A stretch of DNA of 64,000 nt from Arthrobacter sp. Soil762 (GTDB lineage Bacteria > Actinomycetota > Actinomycetes > Actinomycetales > Micrococcaceae), in assembly GCF_001428335.1 (NCBI RefSeq), contig NZ_LMSG01000019.1, positions 75-64,074 of the forward strand, in the 5' to 3' direction. A program made the position numbers and the translations under genes. The notes below the pieces were generated by a model that was not told the origin of the DNA, ran no database searches, and worked only from the letters and a program-made list of their open reading frames with translations. Positions within the stretch are counted from its first letter, which is position 1, and the number at the start of each line of letters is the position of its first letter. Shown here one piece after another: positions 34,322 to 44,442 of this stretch.

Positions 34322-35884
34322 CTACTCGGGCACCACCAGCGCAGGAGTGTCCCGGCGGATGGTTTCGCCCCGGAAGAAACCGGGGCTGAGGCGTGCCATG
34401 ATCACCATCAGCACCGCCCCGAGCGCCAGGATCCCGATGCCCAGGACAAACACCAGCCCCACGCCGAAGACCTCGGAGCCGCTGCCGAACTCCGGCGCCC
34501 AGCTGTCGATGGCTGTCTGCAGGAAAACCACAAACAGACCGACGCCGCCCAGCACCGGGCAGAGCAGCCGCAGCATGAAGTTGCGGACGCTGCTGAACAC
34601 GCTGTTCCGGAAGTACCAGGCGCAGGCGATGGCGGTCAGGCCGTAGTAGAAGCAGATCATCAGGCCGAGGGCCAGGATGGTGTCGTTCAGGACGTTTTCG
34701 CTGATCACATGCATCACCGCGTAGAACCCGGCGGACAGGATGCCCGCCGCCACCGTTGCGAAGCCCGGCGTCGAGAAGCGCTTGCTGATGTGGCCGAACG
34801 GCTTGGGCAGCGCACCGTAGTGGGCCATGGCCAGCAGGCTGCGCGACGGCGACGTGAACGTGGACTGCAGGGACGCGGCCGAACTGGACAGCACCGCGAG
34901 CGACATCAGGATGGCGAACGGCCCCATGATCGGCGAGGCCAGCGCGGTGAAGAGGTTCTCATGGTTCTCCGTGTTGTTCAGCCCCAGCCCTGTATCGCCG
35001 ACGCCGGCGAACATCATGGTGGCGATGCTCACCAGCAGGTAGATCCCGAGGACAACGACGGCGGTGAGGGTGCCCGCCAGTCCAGCCGTCTTTTTGCCGT
35101 TGGCGGTTTCCTCATTCACCGTCAGGCATACGTCCCAACCCCAGTAGACAAAGATCGACAGGGAAATGCCGGCGGCGATCTGCCCGAACGTCTCGATCCT
35201 GGTGACGTCGAACCACTCCCAGCTGAAGGGGATGGCCGTTTCCGACGTGGACCAGTTCGCGAACGCCATGCCGACGAAAAGCCCCAGGACCAGCAGCTGG
35301 AAGCCCACGAGGCCGTACTGCACAAGCTTGGTGGTGTGCAGGCCGCGGTAGCTCACCCACACTGCGAGGGCCACGAACACGAAGCACGTCAGGACGTTCA
35401 ACGGCTTATTGGCCGCGAGGTCCGCGAGTTCAGGCGCGCCCGTCAGCTGCGACAGGAAGAGATAGAAGAAGTCGACGGCCACGCCCGCCAGGTTTGACAG
35501 GACGATGATGTTGGCGGCCAGCAGTCCCCAGCCGCCCATCCAGCCCACCCAGGGGCCAAACGCCTTGGTGACCCAGGTGAACGTGGTGCCGCTGTCCGGG
35601 GAATCGGTGTTGAGTTCCCGGTAGGCGAGTGACACCAGGATCATGGGGATGAACCCGATCAGGAAAATGACGGGCAACTGGAGCCCCGCCTCATTAACCG
35701 TGGGGCCAAGGGCGCTGGTCAGCGTGTAAGCCGGTGCGATGGTGGAAATGCCAAGAACGACGACGGCGAGGAGGCCCAGCTGCCCGCCCTTCAGTCCTTT
35801 TTCGGTGATGCCGTGCGCCGAGCCGGCCGGGTCGGTCCCGGAAGGCTGGCCTGCGGGGGTGTTCGTGCGGGTGGTTTGAGTCAT
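34322..35884 (-). CDS. APC-family amino acid/polyamine permease
   Basis: The 520-residue membrane transporter of the amino acid-polyamine-organocation superfamily has about 12 helices. The first helix contains the substrate-binding unwound segment GISTIAPAYTLTSALG. Other marks are FTWVTKAFGPWVGWMGGW and SIFVYWGWDVCLTVNEET. It follows agmatine deiminase by 13 bases, so it probably imports agmatine, putrescine or a related amine. The ATG at 35884 gives a hydrophilic N-terminus of about 35 residues, as usual in this group. Confidence 0.9.
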   Translation of the reverse strand: MTQTTRTNTPAGQPSGTDPAGSAHGITEKGLKGGQLGLLAVVVLGISTIAPAYTLTSALGPTVNEAGLQLPVIFLIGFIPMILVSLAYRELNTDSPDSGTTFTWVTKAFGPWVGWMGGWGLLAANIIVLSNLAGVAVDFFYLFLSQLTGAPELADLAANKPLNVLTCFVFVALAVWVSYRGLHTTKLVQYGLVGFQLLVLGLFVGMAFANWSTSETAIPFSWEWFDVTRIETFGQIAAGISLSIFVYWGWDVCLTVNEETANGKKTAGLAGTLTAVVVLGIYLLVSIATMMFAGVGDTGLGLNNTENHENLFTALASPIMGPFAILMSLAVLSSSAASLQSTFTSPSRSLLAMAHYGALPKPFGHISKRFSTPGFATVAAGILSAGFYAVMHVISENVLNDTILALGLMICFYYGLTAIACAWYFRNSVFSSVRNFMLRLLCPVLGGVGLFVVFLQTAIDSWAPEFGSGSEVFGVGLVFVLGIGILALGAVLMVIMARLSPGFFRGETIRRDTPALVVPE

Positions 35885-35897
35885 TGTCCAGCGCTTT

Positions 35898-36923
35898 CTA
35901 CGAGGCAGCAGGCTGCTGTTGGGTGATGCAGTGGATGCCACCGCCGCGGGCGAAGAGCTCACGGGCGTCAATGCCGACCACACGCCGGCCGGGGTAGGCC
36001 TCCGCCAGGATCTGCAGCGCCTTGTCATCGTTGGGGTCCCCGAACGTACAGGCGATGACGCCGCCGTTGACCACGACGTGGTTGATGTAGCTGTAGTCGA
36101 CAAAGCCTTCGTCATCCCAGAGCACTTCAGGGGCGGGGACTTCGATGATGGTCCACTCCCGTCCGGCCGCGTCCCTCGTGGTCCGCAGGTGCTCGATGAT
36201 GTCCCGGCTTACCTGGAAGTCCGGGTGGCGGGGGTCCTGCTGGGAATGCACCAGCAGTGTGCCGGGGGAGGGGATAGCGGCCACGATGTCCACATGACCG
36301 CGCGTGCCGAACCGTTCCGAGTCGCGGGCCAGTCCGCGCGGGAGCCAGACCACCTGGGTTGCGCCGATGGTCCGGGCGAGCTCGGCTTCGACGTCGGCAC
36401 GGCTGAGTCCCGGGTTGCGGCCCGGATCCAGCTGCACGGTTTCGGTCACCAGGACGGTTCCCTCCCCGTCCACCTGGATGCCGCCGCCTTCATTGACCAG
36501 CGCGGACACGATGTGCGCGGCGCCGGATCGGCCCGAGACTTCGCCGGCGATCAGCGCGTCCTTGTCCCAGCGTGCCCAGTCCTGGGCACCCCAGCCGTTG
36601 AAGATCCAGTCGACGGCGCCGAGGCTCCCGTCCTGGTCCAGCACAAACGTGGGGCCGATGTCCCGCATCCACGCATCGTTGAGCGGGGCGGCAAGCACCT
36701 CGACGGCCGGATGCAGATAGCGTGCGGCGATGCCGACGTCGTCGGGGTCCACCACCACGGTGACCGGCTCAAATTCGACGGCGGCGTTGGCCACCGCTGC
36801 CCAGGTGGACCGGGCAGCGTGGGCGTCTTCCTCCGTGTCGCCCAGGGTGTAACCGCCGGTGGGAAAGGCCATCCACAGCCGGTCCTGCGGAGCGGTTTCG
36901 GCGGGCATGCGCCACGTGCTCAT
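35898..36923 (-). CDS. aguA: Agmatine deiminase
   Basis: The 341-residue guanidino-modifying enzyme hydrolyses agmatine to N-carbamoylputrescine and ammonia. It has family landmarks DAWMRDIGPTFV, FNGWGAQDW, NEGGGIQVDGEG, the GHVDIVAA region (catalytic His/Asp) and the nucleophile Cys332 in GGGIHCITQQQP. Its start overlaps the stop of the amidase gene by four bases (ATGA). With the next enzyme it forms the two-step agmatine-to-putrescine route. Confidence 0.95.
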   Translation of the reverse strand: MSTWRMPAETAPQDRLWMAFPTGGYTLGDTEEDAHAARSTWAAVANAAVEFEPVTVVVDPDDVGIAARYLHPAVEVLAAPLNDAWMRDIGPTFVLDQDGSLGAVDWIFNGWGAQDWARWDKDALIAGEVSGRSGAAHIVSALVNEGGGIQVDGEGTVLVTETVQLDPGRNPGLSRADVEAELARTIGATQVVWLPRGLARDSERFGTRGHVDIVAAIPSPGTLLVHSQQDPRHPDFQVSRDIIEHLRTTRDAAGREWTIIEVPAPEVLWDDEGFVDYSYINHVVVNGGVIACTFGDPNDDKALQILAEAYPGRRVVGIDARELFARGGGIHCITQQQPAAS

Positions 36924-37954
36924 GCGGTCACCTGCGAGGATGCGAAAACTTCGCCGCCCAGCGGCTGGTCACGGCGTACGGGTTCCGCAAGCCGGCCATA
37001 GGTATCGGGGCGGCGCGTGGACAGGAAGGGGAAGAGCGTCAGCCAGTCCCGCCGCTGGTCCAGGTCGAGGTCTGCCACCAGCACGGCGGAGGCGTCACGC
37101 GGGGCCTGCACGAGGACGCGGCCGTAGGGGTCGGAGATGAAGGAGGAGCCGTAAAAGTTCAGCGTTCCTTCACTGCCCCAGCGGTTGGGGGCCACCATGA
37201 ACAGGCCGTTGGCGATGCCGTTGCCCACAATGACCTGCTGCCACAGCGGCTGGGTGTCGAAATCCGGGTGGTCCGGCTCTGAGCCGATCGCCGTGGGGTA
37301 GACGAGGATCTCTGCGCCACCGAGGGCGTAGAGCCGGGCCACCTCCGGGAACCATTCGTCCCAGCACGTGGGCATGCCCAGCCGGGCGCCGCCCAGTTCT
37401 GCCGGCGCGTGGACCTCGTAGGCATCCGCGGTCGCCGGCCCCTGGCGGAAGAACTTGTCTTCGTAGTAGCCGGCGGTGACCGGGATGTGCAGCTTGTGCG
37501 TGCGGGCGAGCAGTTCGCCCTCGGACGACACCAGGATGGCGGTGTTCAGCCCCAGGCCGTCGTCGCTGCCGTCCGGGTTCGGTGCCTGCTGGTACAGCGA
37601 GGCATGGACAGCCACGCCGTGGCGGCGGGCCGACTCGGCAGCAAACCGGAAGGTGGGCCCGGTGAGCAGGTCTTCTGCGGTGTCCGACGGTCGCGGCCGC
37701 ACCGCTCCAGGGCGAGTGGTGTCGTTTTCGGGGCGGGTGTCCGCGGGGTAGCGGGAGAGGGTGAGTTCGGGCAGGAACACCACCGAGGCACCGAGCCGGG
37801 CGGCCCGGCCGATTCCTTCATCCAGTTCGGCCTGCAGGACGGCAGTGTCTGCATGCCAGCGGTGCTGTACGACGCCCACCCGAAGGGCAGGGCGGTCGTA
37901 CGGCGTTGTCCGGGCCAGGGAGGCGGGTGAGTCGAGGCAGGAAATTTCAATCAT
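36920..37954 (-). CDS. aguB: N-carbamoylputrescine amidase
   Basis: The 344-residue nitrilase-superfamily amidase converts N-carbamoylputrescine to putrescine, CO2 and ammonia. The catalytic triad is visible as Glu63 (LPELTLSRYP), Lys154 (HKLHIP) and Cys197 (GMPTCWDEWFPE). AguB-specific context includes AGYYEDKFFRQG and VAPNRWGSEG. An N-terminal extension of about 22 residues precedes the domain. The ATG at 37954 has GGAAG upstream. It is the first gene of the operon and lies 28 bases from a strong palindromic operator. Confidence 0.94.
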   Translation of the reverse strand: MIEISCLDSPASLARTTPYDRPALRVGVVQHRWHADTAVLQAELDEGIGRAARLGASVVFLPELTLSRYPADTRPENDTTRPGAVRPRPSDTAEDLLTGPTFRFAAESARRHGVAVHASLYQQAPNPDGSDDGLGLNTAILVSSEGELLARTHKLHIPVTAGYYEDKFFRQGPATADAYEVHAPAELGGARLGMPTCWDEWFPEVARLYALGGAEILVYPTAIGSEPDHPDFDTQPLWQQVIVGNGIANGLFMVAPNRWGSEGTLNFYGSSFISDPYGRVLVQAPRDASAVLVADLDLDQRRDWLTLFPFLSTRRPDTYGRLAEPVRRDQPLGGEVFASSQVTA

Positions 37955-37981
37955 GTGCTTACTTCCAGTGAGACGACCGTC

Positions 37982-38006
37982 ACTAAATGAATGACGTTCA
38001 TTTAGT
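37982..38006. promoter_or_regulatory. Palindromic TetR-type operator of the agmatine operon
   Basis: ACTAAATGA and TCATTTAGT are perfect 9-base arms around ATGACGT, giving a 25-base site. It lies just upstream of aguB, where it would overlap the promoter. The form AAATGAAN(3-5)GTTCATTT is typical of TetR-family operators. No matching regulator gene lies in the operon. Confidence 0.75.
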
Positions 38007-38038
38007 ATGAGGGATGCGGGGATTTCACGCAATGGTTT

Positions 38039-38057
38039 AAATGAATCCCGTTCCTTT
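38039..38057. promoter_or_regulatory. Second, degenerate copy of the agmatine operator
   Basis: AAATGAATCCCGTTCCTTT matches the core of the site at 37982-38006 at most positions, 54 bases away. It may be a second regulator-binding site or control the divergent dps gene. Confidence 0.5.
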
Positions 38058-38166
38058 GTCTCGCTCCGTGAGATTAGTAAGCTCACTGAGAAATTTGCTT
38101 CCGGCCTGCCGCGATCGATCCCGTGGCTGATAGCGTCGGCATTACTGGACAAATCGAGGAGGATTC

Positions 38167-38646
38167 ATGAAAGCTTCACCGACCCTGACCAATAACCTGC
38201 AGGCCGTACTTGCGGACCTGATTGAGCTGCACATCCAGGGCAAGCAGGCCCACTGGAACATTGTGGGGACCAACTTCCGGGACCTTCACCTGCAGCTGGA
38301 CGAAATCGTGGATGCCGCCCGGCAGTTCGCGGACGATATGGCCGAGCGGATGCGCGCCCTGCATGCCCTGCCGGACGGCCGCAGTGCCACCGTCGCCAAG
38401 TCCACCAGCCTCGCGCAGTTCCCCGAAGGCCTCATCAACACGAAGGACGCCATCGAGCGGATCGTTGCCGCGCTTGAGGCTGCCGTGGGCACCATGCGCA
38501 AGGTCCATGACGAAGTGGACGAAGAGGATCCCACCACCGCGGACCTGCTCCACGAATTCATCGCCAAGCTGGAGCAATACGCGTGGATGGTGAACGCCGA
38601 GACCATGAAGGCCTCCGCCAGCGTCACCGCCCCCGACGCCAAGTAA
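38167..38646 (+). CDS. dps: Dps-family ferritin-like DNA-protection protein
   Basis: The 159-residue four-helix protein forms hollow dodecamers that oxidise and store iron and shield DNA under starvation or peroxide. The inter-subunit ferroxidase ligands are at the spacing of the E. coli protein: His29 (AHWN), His41 (LHLQ), Asp56 and Glu60 (ADDMAE). The C-terminal helix ends AKLEQYAWMVNAE. The start has GAGGAGG at good distance. It is divergent from the agmatine operon across 212 bases. Confidence 0.93.
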   Translation: MKASPTLTNNLQAVLADLIELHIQGKQAHWNIVGTNFRDLHLQLDEIVDAARQFADDMAERMRALHALPDGRSATVAKSTSLAQFPEGLINTKDAIERIVAALEAAVGTMRKVHDEVDEEDPTTADLLHEFIAKLEQYAWMVNAETMKASASVTAPDAK

Positions 38647-38671
38647 GAGTCGGCCCTAACGAGGCCACAAG

Positions 38672-38705
38672 CGCCCGGCGCCGGAAGGACTTCCTGCGCC
38701 GGGCG
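38672..38705 (+). terminator. Rho-independent terminator of dps
   Basis: CGCCCGGCGC and GCGCCGGGCG (10-base arms), extended by GGAAG/CTTCC, are followed by TATTTTG. It lies 26 bases after the dps stop, before the convergent MFS gene. Confidence 0.85.
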
Positions 38706-38742
38706 TATTTTGTGCGCTCGCCGGCTTGCCGGAGACGAGCGC

Positions 38743-40329
38743 CTAGCCCACCGTCGGAACTTTCCGGAGTACGACGGCGGCAAGGACTGCCGCGCTCGCC
38801 ATCAGTACCAGCGCAATTGCCGCAGTGGTGTGGACGCCTGAATCAAACGCCAGGCGTGCTGCGCCGCGGAGCGCTTCGGCCAGCGGAGCAGGCAGGCCGG
38901 CGGCCAGCTCGACGGCGCCCGCCAGAGTTTCACCCGCCTGGTGTACTGCAGTGCCTGACGCCGCTTCCTCCACCCCGGTCGGAAGCCGGAGATTGCGCTG
39001 GTAGGAGGCAGTCAGGATGGAGCCCAGCACCGCCGTCCCCAGCAGGGACCCCACCTCATAGCCCGTTTCGGAGATGGCGGCCGCCGCTCCTGACTTCTCC
39101 GCTGGAACGGAGCCCAGGATGAGGTCATTGGAAATGGTTTCCGCTGTGCCCACGCCCAAGGCGAGGATCAGCAGCGCGGCCAGCAGGAGGGCCGGGCCGG
39201 AGCCGTGGTCACCGAAGACCACGATTCCGTAGCCGGTGGCGCTCAGGGCCAGGCCACCTGCCACCACAAAGCCCGGACGCACCTTCCGGACCAGCGGCAC
39301 CACTGCCAGCCCAGCCAGCACTGTGGCCACCAGGGCCGGGATCATGGCAATTCCGGCGGCCGACGGTGTCATTCCGTCCAGGAGCTGCAGATGCTGGGCG
39401 AGGAACAGGATGAAGCCGTTGAAGGAGAACAGGGCCAGCACGTTTGCCGCGATGGCCGTGCTGAAGACCCGGTTGCCGAACAGGGACATATCCAGCAGGG
39501 GGCCGGCCACCCGCTGCTGGCGGCGGACAAAGACGACGCCCATGGCCAGGCCAAAGGCAACAAGACCCACAGGAGCGGCCCCGAAACCATCGGTCGCCAG
39601 CTCCTTGATGCCATACACAACGGGCACCATTACCAGCAGGGACAGGACGATGCTGGTCACGTCCACCCGCCCGGGGCGCGGATCTTTTGATTCCGGGATG
39701 AATGCAGGGCCGAATGCCACCAGGGGCAGCATGATGGGCACCGCGACCAGCAGGATGGCGCCCCACCAGAACTGCTCCACCAGCCACCCGCCGAAGATGG
39801 GACCCAGGGCGGCGCCGCCGGAGAAGCCGGCAGCCCAGATGGCAACGGCCAGCCGACGCCGGTTTGGGTCCGGAAAAATGTTGCGGATCAGCGACAGGGT
39901 TGAGGGCATCAGCATGGCGCCGAAGAACCCCAGAATTGCCCGACCCGTTATCAGCCACTCCGCGCTGGGGGCGAAGGCTGTTGCTGCCGAGACCGCGGCG
40001 AAGCCAACACTGCCGGTCAGCAGCAGCCGGCGGCGCCCGATCCGGTCGCCCAGGCTGCCCATGGCGACCAGCAAGCCGGCAAGCACCAGGGGATAGGCGT
40101 CCACAATCCACAGGAGCTGGACTCCGGTGGTCTCCAGGCTGCTCGCGATGGCCGGAAGCGCGAACGTCAACGCAGTGTTGTCCACCGCAACCAGGAGCAC
40201 CGGAAACATCAGCAGGGCCAGCGCGAGCCAATCGCGCCAGGGCGCCTGGGCAGGCCCTGACGGCCGGACCTGGGCTGCGGTCGCGGATGTGTTTCGGGTG
40301 TTCTGGTTGGACTGTGCGGACAACGTCAT
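38743..40329 (-). CDS. MFS drug-efflux transporter, DHA2 (14-helix) family
   Basis: The 528-residue exporter has the 14-helix architecture of QacA/SmvA/LfrA proteins, which expel cationic drugs and dyes using the proton gradient. Landmarks are VAVDNTALTFALPAI (helix 1, Asp in the membrane), motif A GSLGDRIGRRRLLL near residue 92, and GRAILGFFGAMLMPSTLSLI (motif C region). It is transcribed divergently from a TetR gene with a perfect operator between them, the usual arrangement for inducible efflux. Confidence 0.92.
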   Translation of the reverse strand: MTLSAQSNQNTRNTSATAAQVRPSGPAQAPWRDWLALALLMFPVLLVAVDNTALTFALPAIASSLETTGVQLLWIVDAYPLVLAGLLVAMGSLGDRIGRRRLLLTGSVGFAAVSAATAFAPSAEWLITGRAILGFFGAMLMPSTLSLIRNIFPDPNRRRLAVAIWAAGFSGGAALGPIFGGWLVEQFWWGAILLVAVPIMLPLVAFGPAFIPESKDPRPGRVDVTSIVLSLLVMVPVVYGIKELATDGFGAAPVGLVAFGLAMGVVFVRRQQRVAGPLLDMSLFGNRVFSTAIAANVLALFSFNGFILFLAQHLQLLDGMTPSAAGIAMIPALVATVLAGLAVVPLVRKVRPGFVVAGGLALSATGYGIVVFGDHGSGPALLLAALLILALGVGTAETISNDLILGSVPAEKSGAAAAISETGYEVGSLLGTAVLGSILTASYQRNLRLPTGVEEAASGTAVHQAGETLAGAVELAAGLPAPLAEALRGAARLAFDSGVHTTAAIALVLMASAAVLAAVVLRKVPTVG

Positions 40330-40340
40330 GCCGATAACTA

Positions 40341-40356
40341 TACCGTCCAGACGGTA
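40341..40356. promoter_or_regulatory. TetR operator between exporter and regulator
   Basis: TACCGTC-CA-GACGGTA is a perfect 16-base palindrome 12 bases from the exporter start and 29 from the regulator start. It is the likely binding site of the adjacent TetR-family protein for both genes. Confidence 0.85.
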
Positions 40357-40384
40357 CAGTTAAGAAACGGGACCCGGAACGTGC

Positions 40385-40936
40385 ATGATTGAAGCCATGG
40401 CCAGAAATCCCGTCGCACGCGACGCAGTCCTCGACGCTTTTGAAGAACTCCTGATCGACGTGGGGGAGCGGGCTGCCACTTTGGATGCAGTGGCCAAGCG
40501 GGCAGGCGTGTCCAAGGGCGGGTTGCTCTATCACTTCCCCAACAAGGAAGCGCTGATCGCCGCGGTGCTGGAGCGGCTGGACCGACTGGCCGTCGAGGAC
40601 CTCGCGCTGATGGCCGCAGCAGCCGAAGGTGCGGCGGCCTACTTCATCCGTTCCTCGCTCTGGTCCGACTCGCCCATGGACCGATCCTTCGTGGCCGCCA
40701 CGCGCCTGGCTGAAGTGGCCCATGAAGAGGCCCGGCGCCGCTTTGCCGCCATCCAGCAGCAGTGGTTGGACCTGATCGCGGCCGACGTCGGCACGGCCAT
40801 GGCGAAAGCCGTGCTGTACATGGGGGACGGGCTGTATTTCAACGCCATGTGGGAAAGCGGCACCACCGGGGACGGCCGTGGAAGGCATGGAGACATTGAG
40901 GAGCTTCTTGCCGCTGTGGAGCGGCTGCGGGGCTGA
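40385..40936 (+). CDS. TetR-family regulator of the MFS exporter
   Basis: The 183-residue repressor has an N-terminal helix-turn-helix (TLDAVAKRAGVSKGGLLYHF, about 33-52), the strongest TetR signature, followed by a helical ligand domain. The shorter start ATG at 40397 (MARNPVARDAV) is equally possible. It would leave the TACCGTC palindrome at 40341-40356 when the drug binds. Confidence 0.9.
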   Translation: MIEAMARNPVARDAVLDAFEELLIDVGERAATLDAVAKRAGVSKGGLLYHFPNKEALIAAVLERLDRLAVEDLALMAAAAEGAAAYFIRSSLWSDSPMDRSFVAATRLAEVAHEEARRRFAAIQQQWLDLIAADVGTAMAKAVLYMGDGLYFNAMWESGTTGDGRGRHGDIEELLAAVERLRG

Positions 40937-41036
40937 ACCCGATGACCTCATTTGCCCGGCAGCCCGGGGCGTAGGAGAATTGGACCGCGTGGCGACCATC
41001 TGCGGCCGCCACAAAATCTGAATATGCCTTTGATCT

Positions 41037-41285
41037 GCGGCGGGAGAGTTCTGTTAGCAGGTACAACAGGCGCCGTAGGAGCAAATCCTCCCCAGGAATC
41101 TCTCAGGCCCACGTACCGCCGCGGCCAGGCAACTCTGGAAAGTGGCAGGCCGTCCGCCTGAAGCGTCCCGGATCACTCCGGAATGTCAGGACCGCTGTGC
41201 CCACCGACGGTGCAAGCGCAGCCTAGCGGAAGCAGGCTGGGCGGAAACTCTCAGGTCCCAGACAGAGCGGGGAGGAACCCGAGTC
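41037..41285 (+). promoter_or_regulatory. Tandem glycine riboswitch (gcvT element)
   Basis: Two glycine aptamers lie in series before gcvP. The first contains CGGGAGAG, GCGCCGTAGGAGCAA, GGAATCTCTCAGGCCC and AACTCTGGAAAGTGG. The second contains GACGGTGCAAGCGCAGC, GGAAACTCTCAGGTCCC and GACAGAGCGGGGAGG. These are the conserved cores and closing helices of the gcvT element. It switches gcvP on when glycine is in excess. The first aptamer starts near 41037; its exact ends are approximate. Confidence 0.93.
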
Positions 41286-42263
41286 GATGTGGCGTACCCT
41301 GCGCCCGCCTTAGTAATGGAGTTCCTTGTGAGTGTTAATTCGGCCTCGGCCACTTTCGTTGACCGGCATATTGGCGCCCGCCGCCAGGCCGATATCGACT
41401 CCATGCTCAAGGCCGTCGGCTACGGCACTGTGGACGCGCTGGTGGATACTGCCGTCCCCAACGGCATCCGGCAGGATGTGGCCCTCCGCCTTAAGGACGC
41501 CCTCAGTGAGGTTGAGGTCCTTGCCGAGCTGCGGAAGCTCGCTGCGAAGAACAAGACGGCTGTGCAGATGATCGGCCAGGGCTATTACGACACCGTGACC
41601 CCGGCCGTGATCCGCCGGAACATCCTCGAAGCCCCGGCTTGGTACACCGCGTACACGCCGTACCAGCCCGAGATCTCGCAGGGCCGGCTCGAGGCTTTGC
41701 TGAACTTCCAGACCATGGTCCAGGACCTGGTGGGCCTCCCGATCGCGAACGCGTCGCTGCTGGACGAAGCCACCGCCGTCGCCGAGGCCGTCCTCATGAT
41801 GCGCCGCGCCAACAAGAACAAGGCCGCCCATGACGGCAAGACCGTCCTGGATGCCGACTGCCTGCCGCAGACCATTGCGATTGTGAAGGGCCGCGCCGAA
41901 GCCCTCGGGTTCGAGGTGGAGGTCGCCGACCTCTCCCAGGGCCTGCCCGACGGCGTCATCAACGGCATCGTCCTGCAGCAGCCGGGCGTTTCCGGCCGGG
42001 TCTTCAACCACGCCGACGTCATCAAGGAAGCCAAGGAGCGCGGCGCGCTCGTCACGGTCGCTGCCGACCTGCTGGCGCTGACGCTGATCACCCCTCCGGG
42101 GGAGCAGGGCGCGGACATCGCCGTCGGCTCCACCCAGCGTTTCGGTGTGCCGCTGTTCTTCGGCGGCCCGCACGCGGCGTACATGGCCGTGGCCAAGGGC
42201 CTGGAGCGGTCCATGCCGGGCCGCCTCGTCGGAGTGTCCAAGGACGACGCCGGGACCCCCGCG

Positions 42264-42467
<204 letters not shown>

Positions 42468-43896
42468 CGCCGTCTACCACGGCCCCGACGGGCTGAAGGC
42501 CATCGCCGAGACCACCCACAGCCACGCTGCAACCATCGCCGCGTCCCTGAAGGCGGCCGGCCTGGACGTCCTGCACACGAGCTTCTTTGATACCGTCACG
42601 GTTTCCGTGCCCGGCATGGCTGCCGCCATTGTTGCCGCCGCGGAGGCCAAGGGCATCAACCTGCGCCACATCGACGAGGACACCGTCGGCGTTTCCGCCG
42701 ATGAAACCACCACGCAGGCCATCGTTGCCGGTGTTCTGGAAGCCTTTGGTGCGGCGGCGGTGGATGCGGCCGCCGGCACTGACACTGAGTTCGCGCTGGA
42801 TGCCGCCGTCGAGCGTTCCTCCGGTTACCTGCAGCACCCCGTGTTCAACACCCACCGTTCCGAAACGCAGCTGCTGCGCTACATCCGCAGGCTGAGTGAC
42901 CGGGACCTTGCCCTGGACCGGACCATGATCCCGCTGGGTTCGTGCACGATGAAGCTGAACGCCACCGCGGAGATGGAAGCCATTTCCTGGCCGGAGTTCG
43001 CCTCCATCCACCCGTTCGCCCCGGATTCCCAGACCGTGGGCTGGCGCGAACTCATCACCGATCTCGAAGACCAGCTGACCGAGATCACCGGCTACGACCA
43101 GGTCTCGCTCCAGCCGAACGCCGGGTCCCAGGGTGAGCTCGCGGGCCTGCTGGCCATCCGCGGCTACCACCTCTCCCGTGGCGATGACCAGCGCACGGTC
43201 TGCCTGATCCCGGCCTCGGCGCACGGCACCAACGCCGCCTCCGCTGTCCTGGCGGGCATGAAGGTTGTGGTGGTGGCCACGGCGCCGGATGGCAGCATCG
43301 ACCACGATGATCTGAATGCCAAGATCGAGGCGAACAAGGACGTCCTTTCGGCGATCATGATCACCTACCCCTCCACGCATGGTGTGTACGACGCCGATGT
43401 CCGCGAGGTGTGCGATTCAGTGCACGCTGCCGGCGGCCAGGTCTACGTGGACGGCGCCAACCTGAACGCGCTCGTGGGTCTCGCGCAGCCGGGCAAGTTC
43501 GGCGGCGACGTCTCGCACCTGAACCTGCACAAGACCTTCTGCATCCCGCATGGCGGCGGCGGACCCGGTGTGGGCCCGGTCGCTGCGAAGGCGCACCTGG
43601 CACCGTTTATGCCGGGTAACGCGGCTACCTGGACCGAAGGCAATGACGTTCCGATCTCCGCCTCACGGTTCGGTTCTGCCGGTGTCCTGCCCATCTCCTG
43701 GGCCTACGTGAAGCTGATGGGTGCCGAAGGCCTGACCGAGGCCACGAAGTCGGCGCTGCTGGCGGCCAACTACGTCGCGGCCCGCCTGAACGAGTACTTC
43801 CCGGTCCTCTACACCGGCGAGGGTGGGCTGGTGGCGCACGAGTGCATCCTGGACCTGCGTGGGCTGACGGCGAAGACGGGCGTCACCGCGGAGGAT

Positions 43897-44097
43897 GTGG
43901 CCAAGCGCCTCATCGACTACGGCTTCCACGCCCCCACCCTGGCGTTCCCGGTTGCGGGCACGCTGATGGTGGAGCCCACCGAGTCCGAGGACCTGGGGTG
44001 GCCAAGCGCCTCATCGACTACGGCTTCCACGCCCCCACCCTGGCGTTCCCGGTTGCGGGCACGCTGATGGTGGAGCCCACCGAGTCCGAGGACCTGG
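43897..44097. repeat. Exact 100-bp direct duplication in gcvP (second)
   Basis: Bases 43897-43996 recur at 43998-44097 (unit begins GTGGCCAAGCGCC and ends GAGGACCTGG) with one extra G at 43997. The 101 added bases compensate the shift of the first duplication. Confidence 0.97.
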
Positions 44098-44412
44098 TGG
44101 AGATCGACCGGTTCATCGACGCGATGATCACCATCCGCAAGGAAATCGACCAGGTGGCCAACGGCGACTTCACCGTGGAGAACAGCCCGCTGCGCCACGC
44201 ACCCCACACCGCGTCCGCCGTCGTATCTTCCGACTGGGCCCGTCAGTACCCGCGTGAGCAGGCCGCCTTCCCGGTCCACCACCTCAAGCAGGACAAGTAC
44301 TTCCCGCCCGTCGGCCGCATCGACGGCGCAGCAGGTGACCGCAACCTGATCTGCTCCTGCCCGCCGCTGTCGGAGTTCGAAGACTAGGGCCCGGCAGACT
44401 GTTTCCGGTGGT

Positions 44413-44442
44413 GAGCTTGTCGAAACCGATCTCGACAAGCTC
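44413..44442. repeat. GAGCTTGTCGA inverted repeat, dispersed REP-like element
   Basis: GAGCTTGTCGA (44413-44423) and TCGACAAGCTC (44432-44442) form an 11-base stem with an 8-base loop (AACCGATC), 26 bases after gcvP. The GAGCTTGTCGAAACC core is a repeat known from many Micrococcales intergenic regions. A degenerate half (CTCGACAGGCTCGA) lies near 6789. It may also terminate gcvP. Confidence 0.65.
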
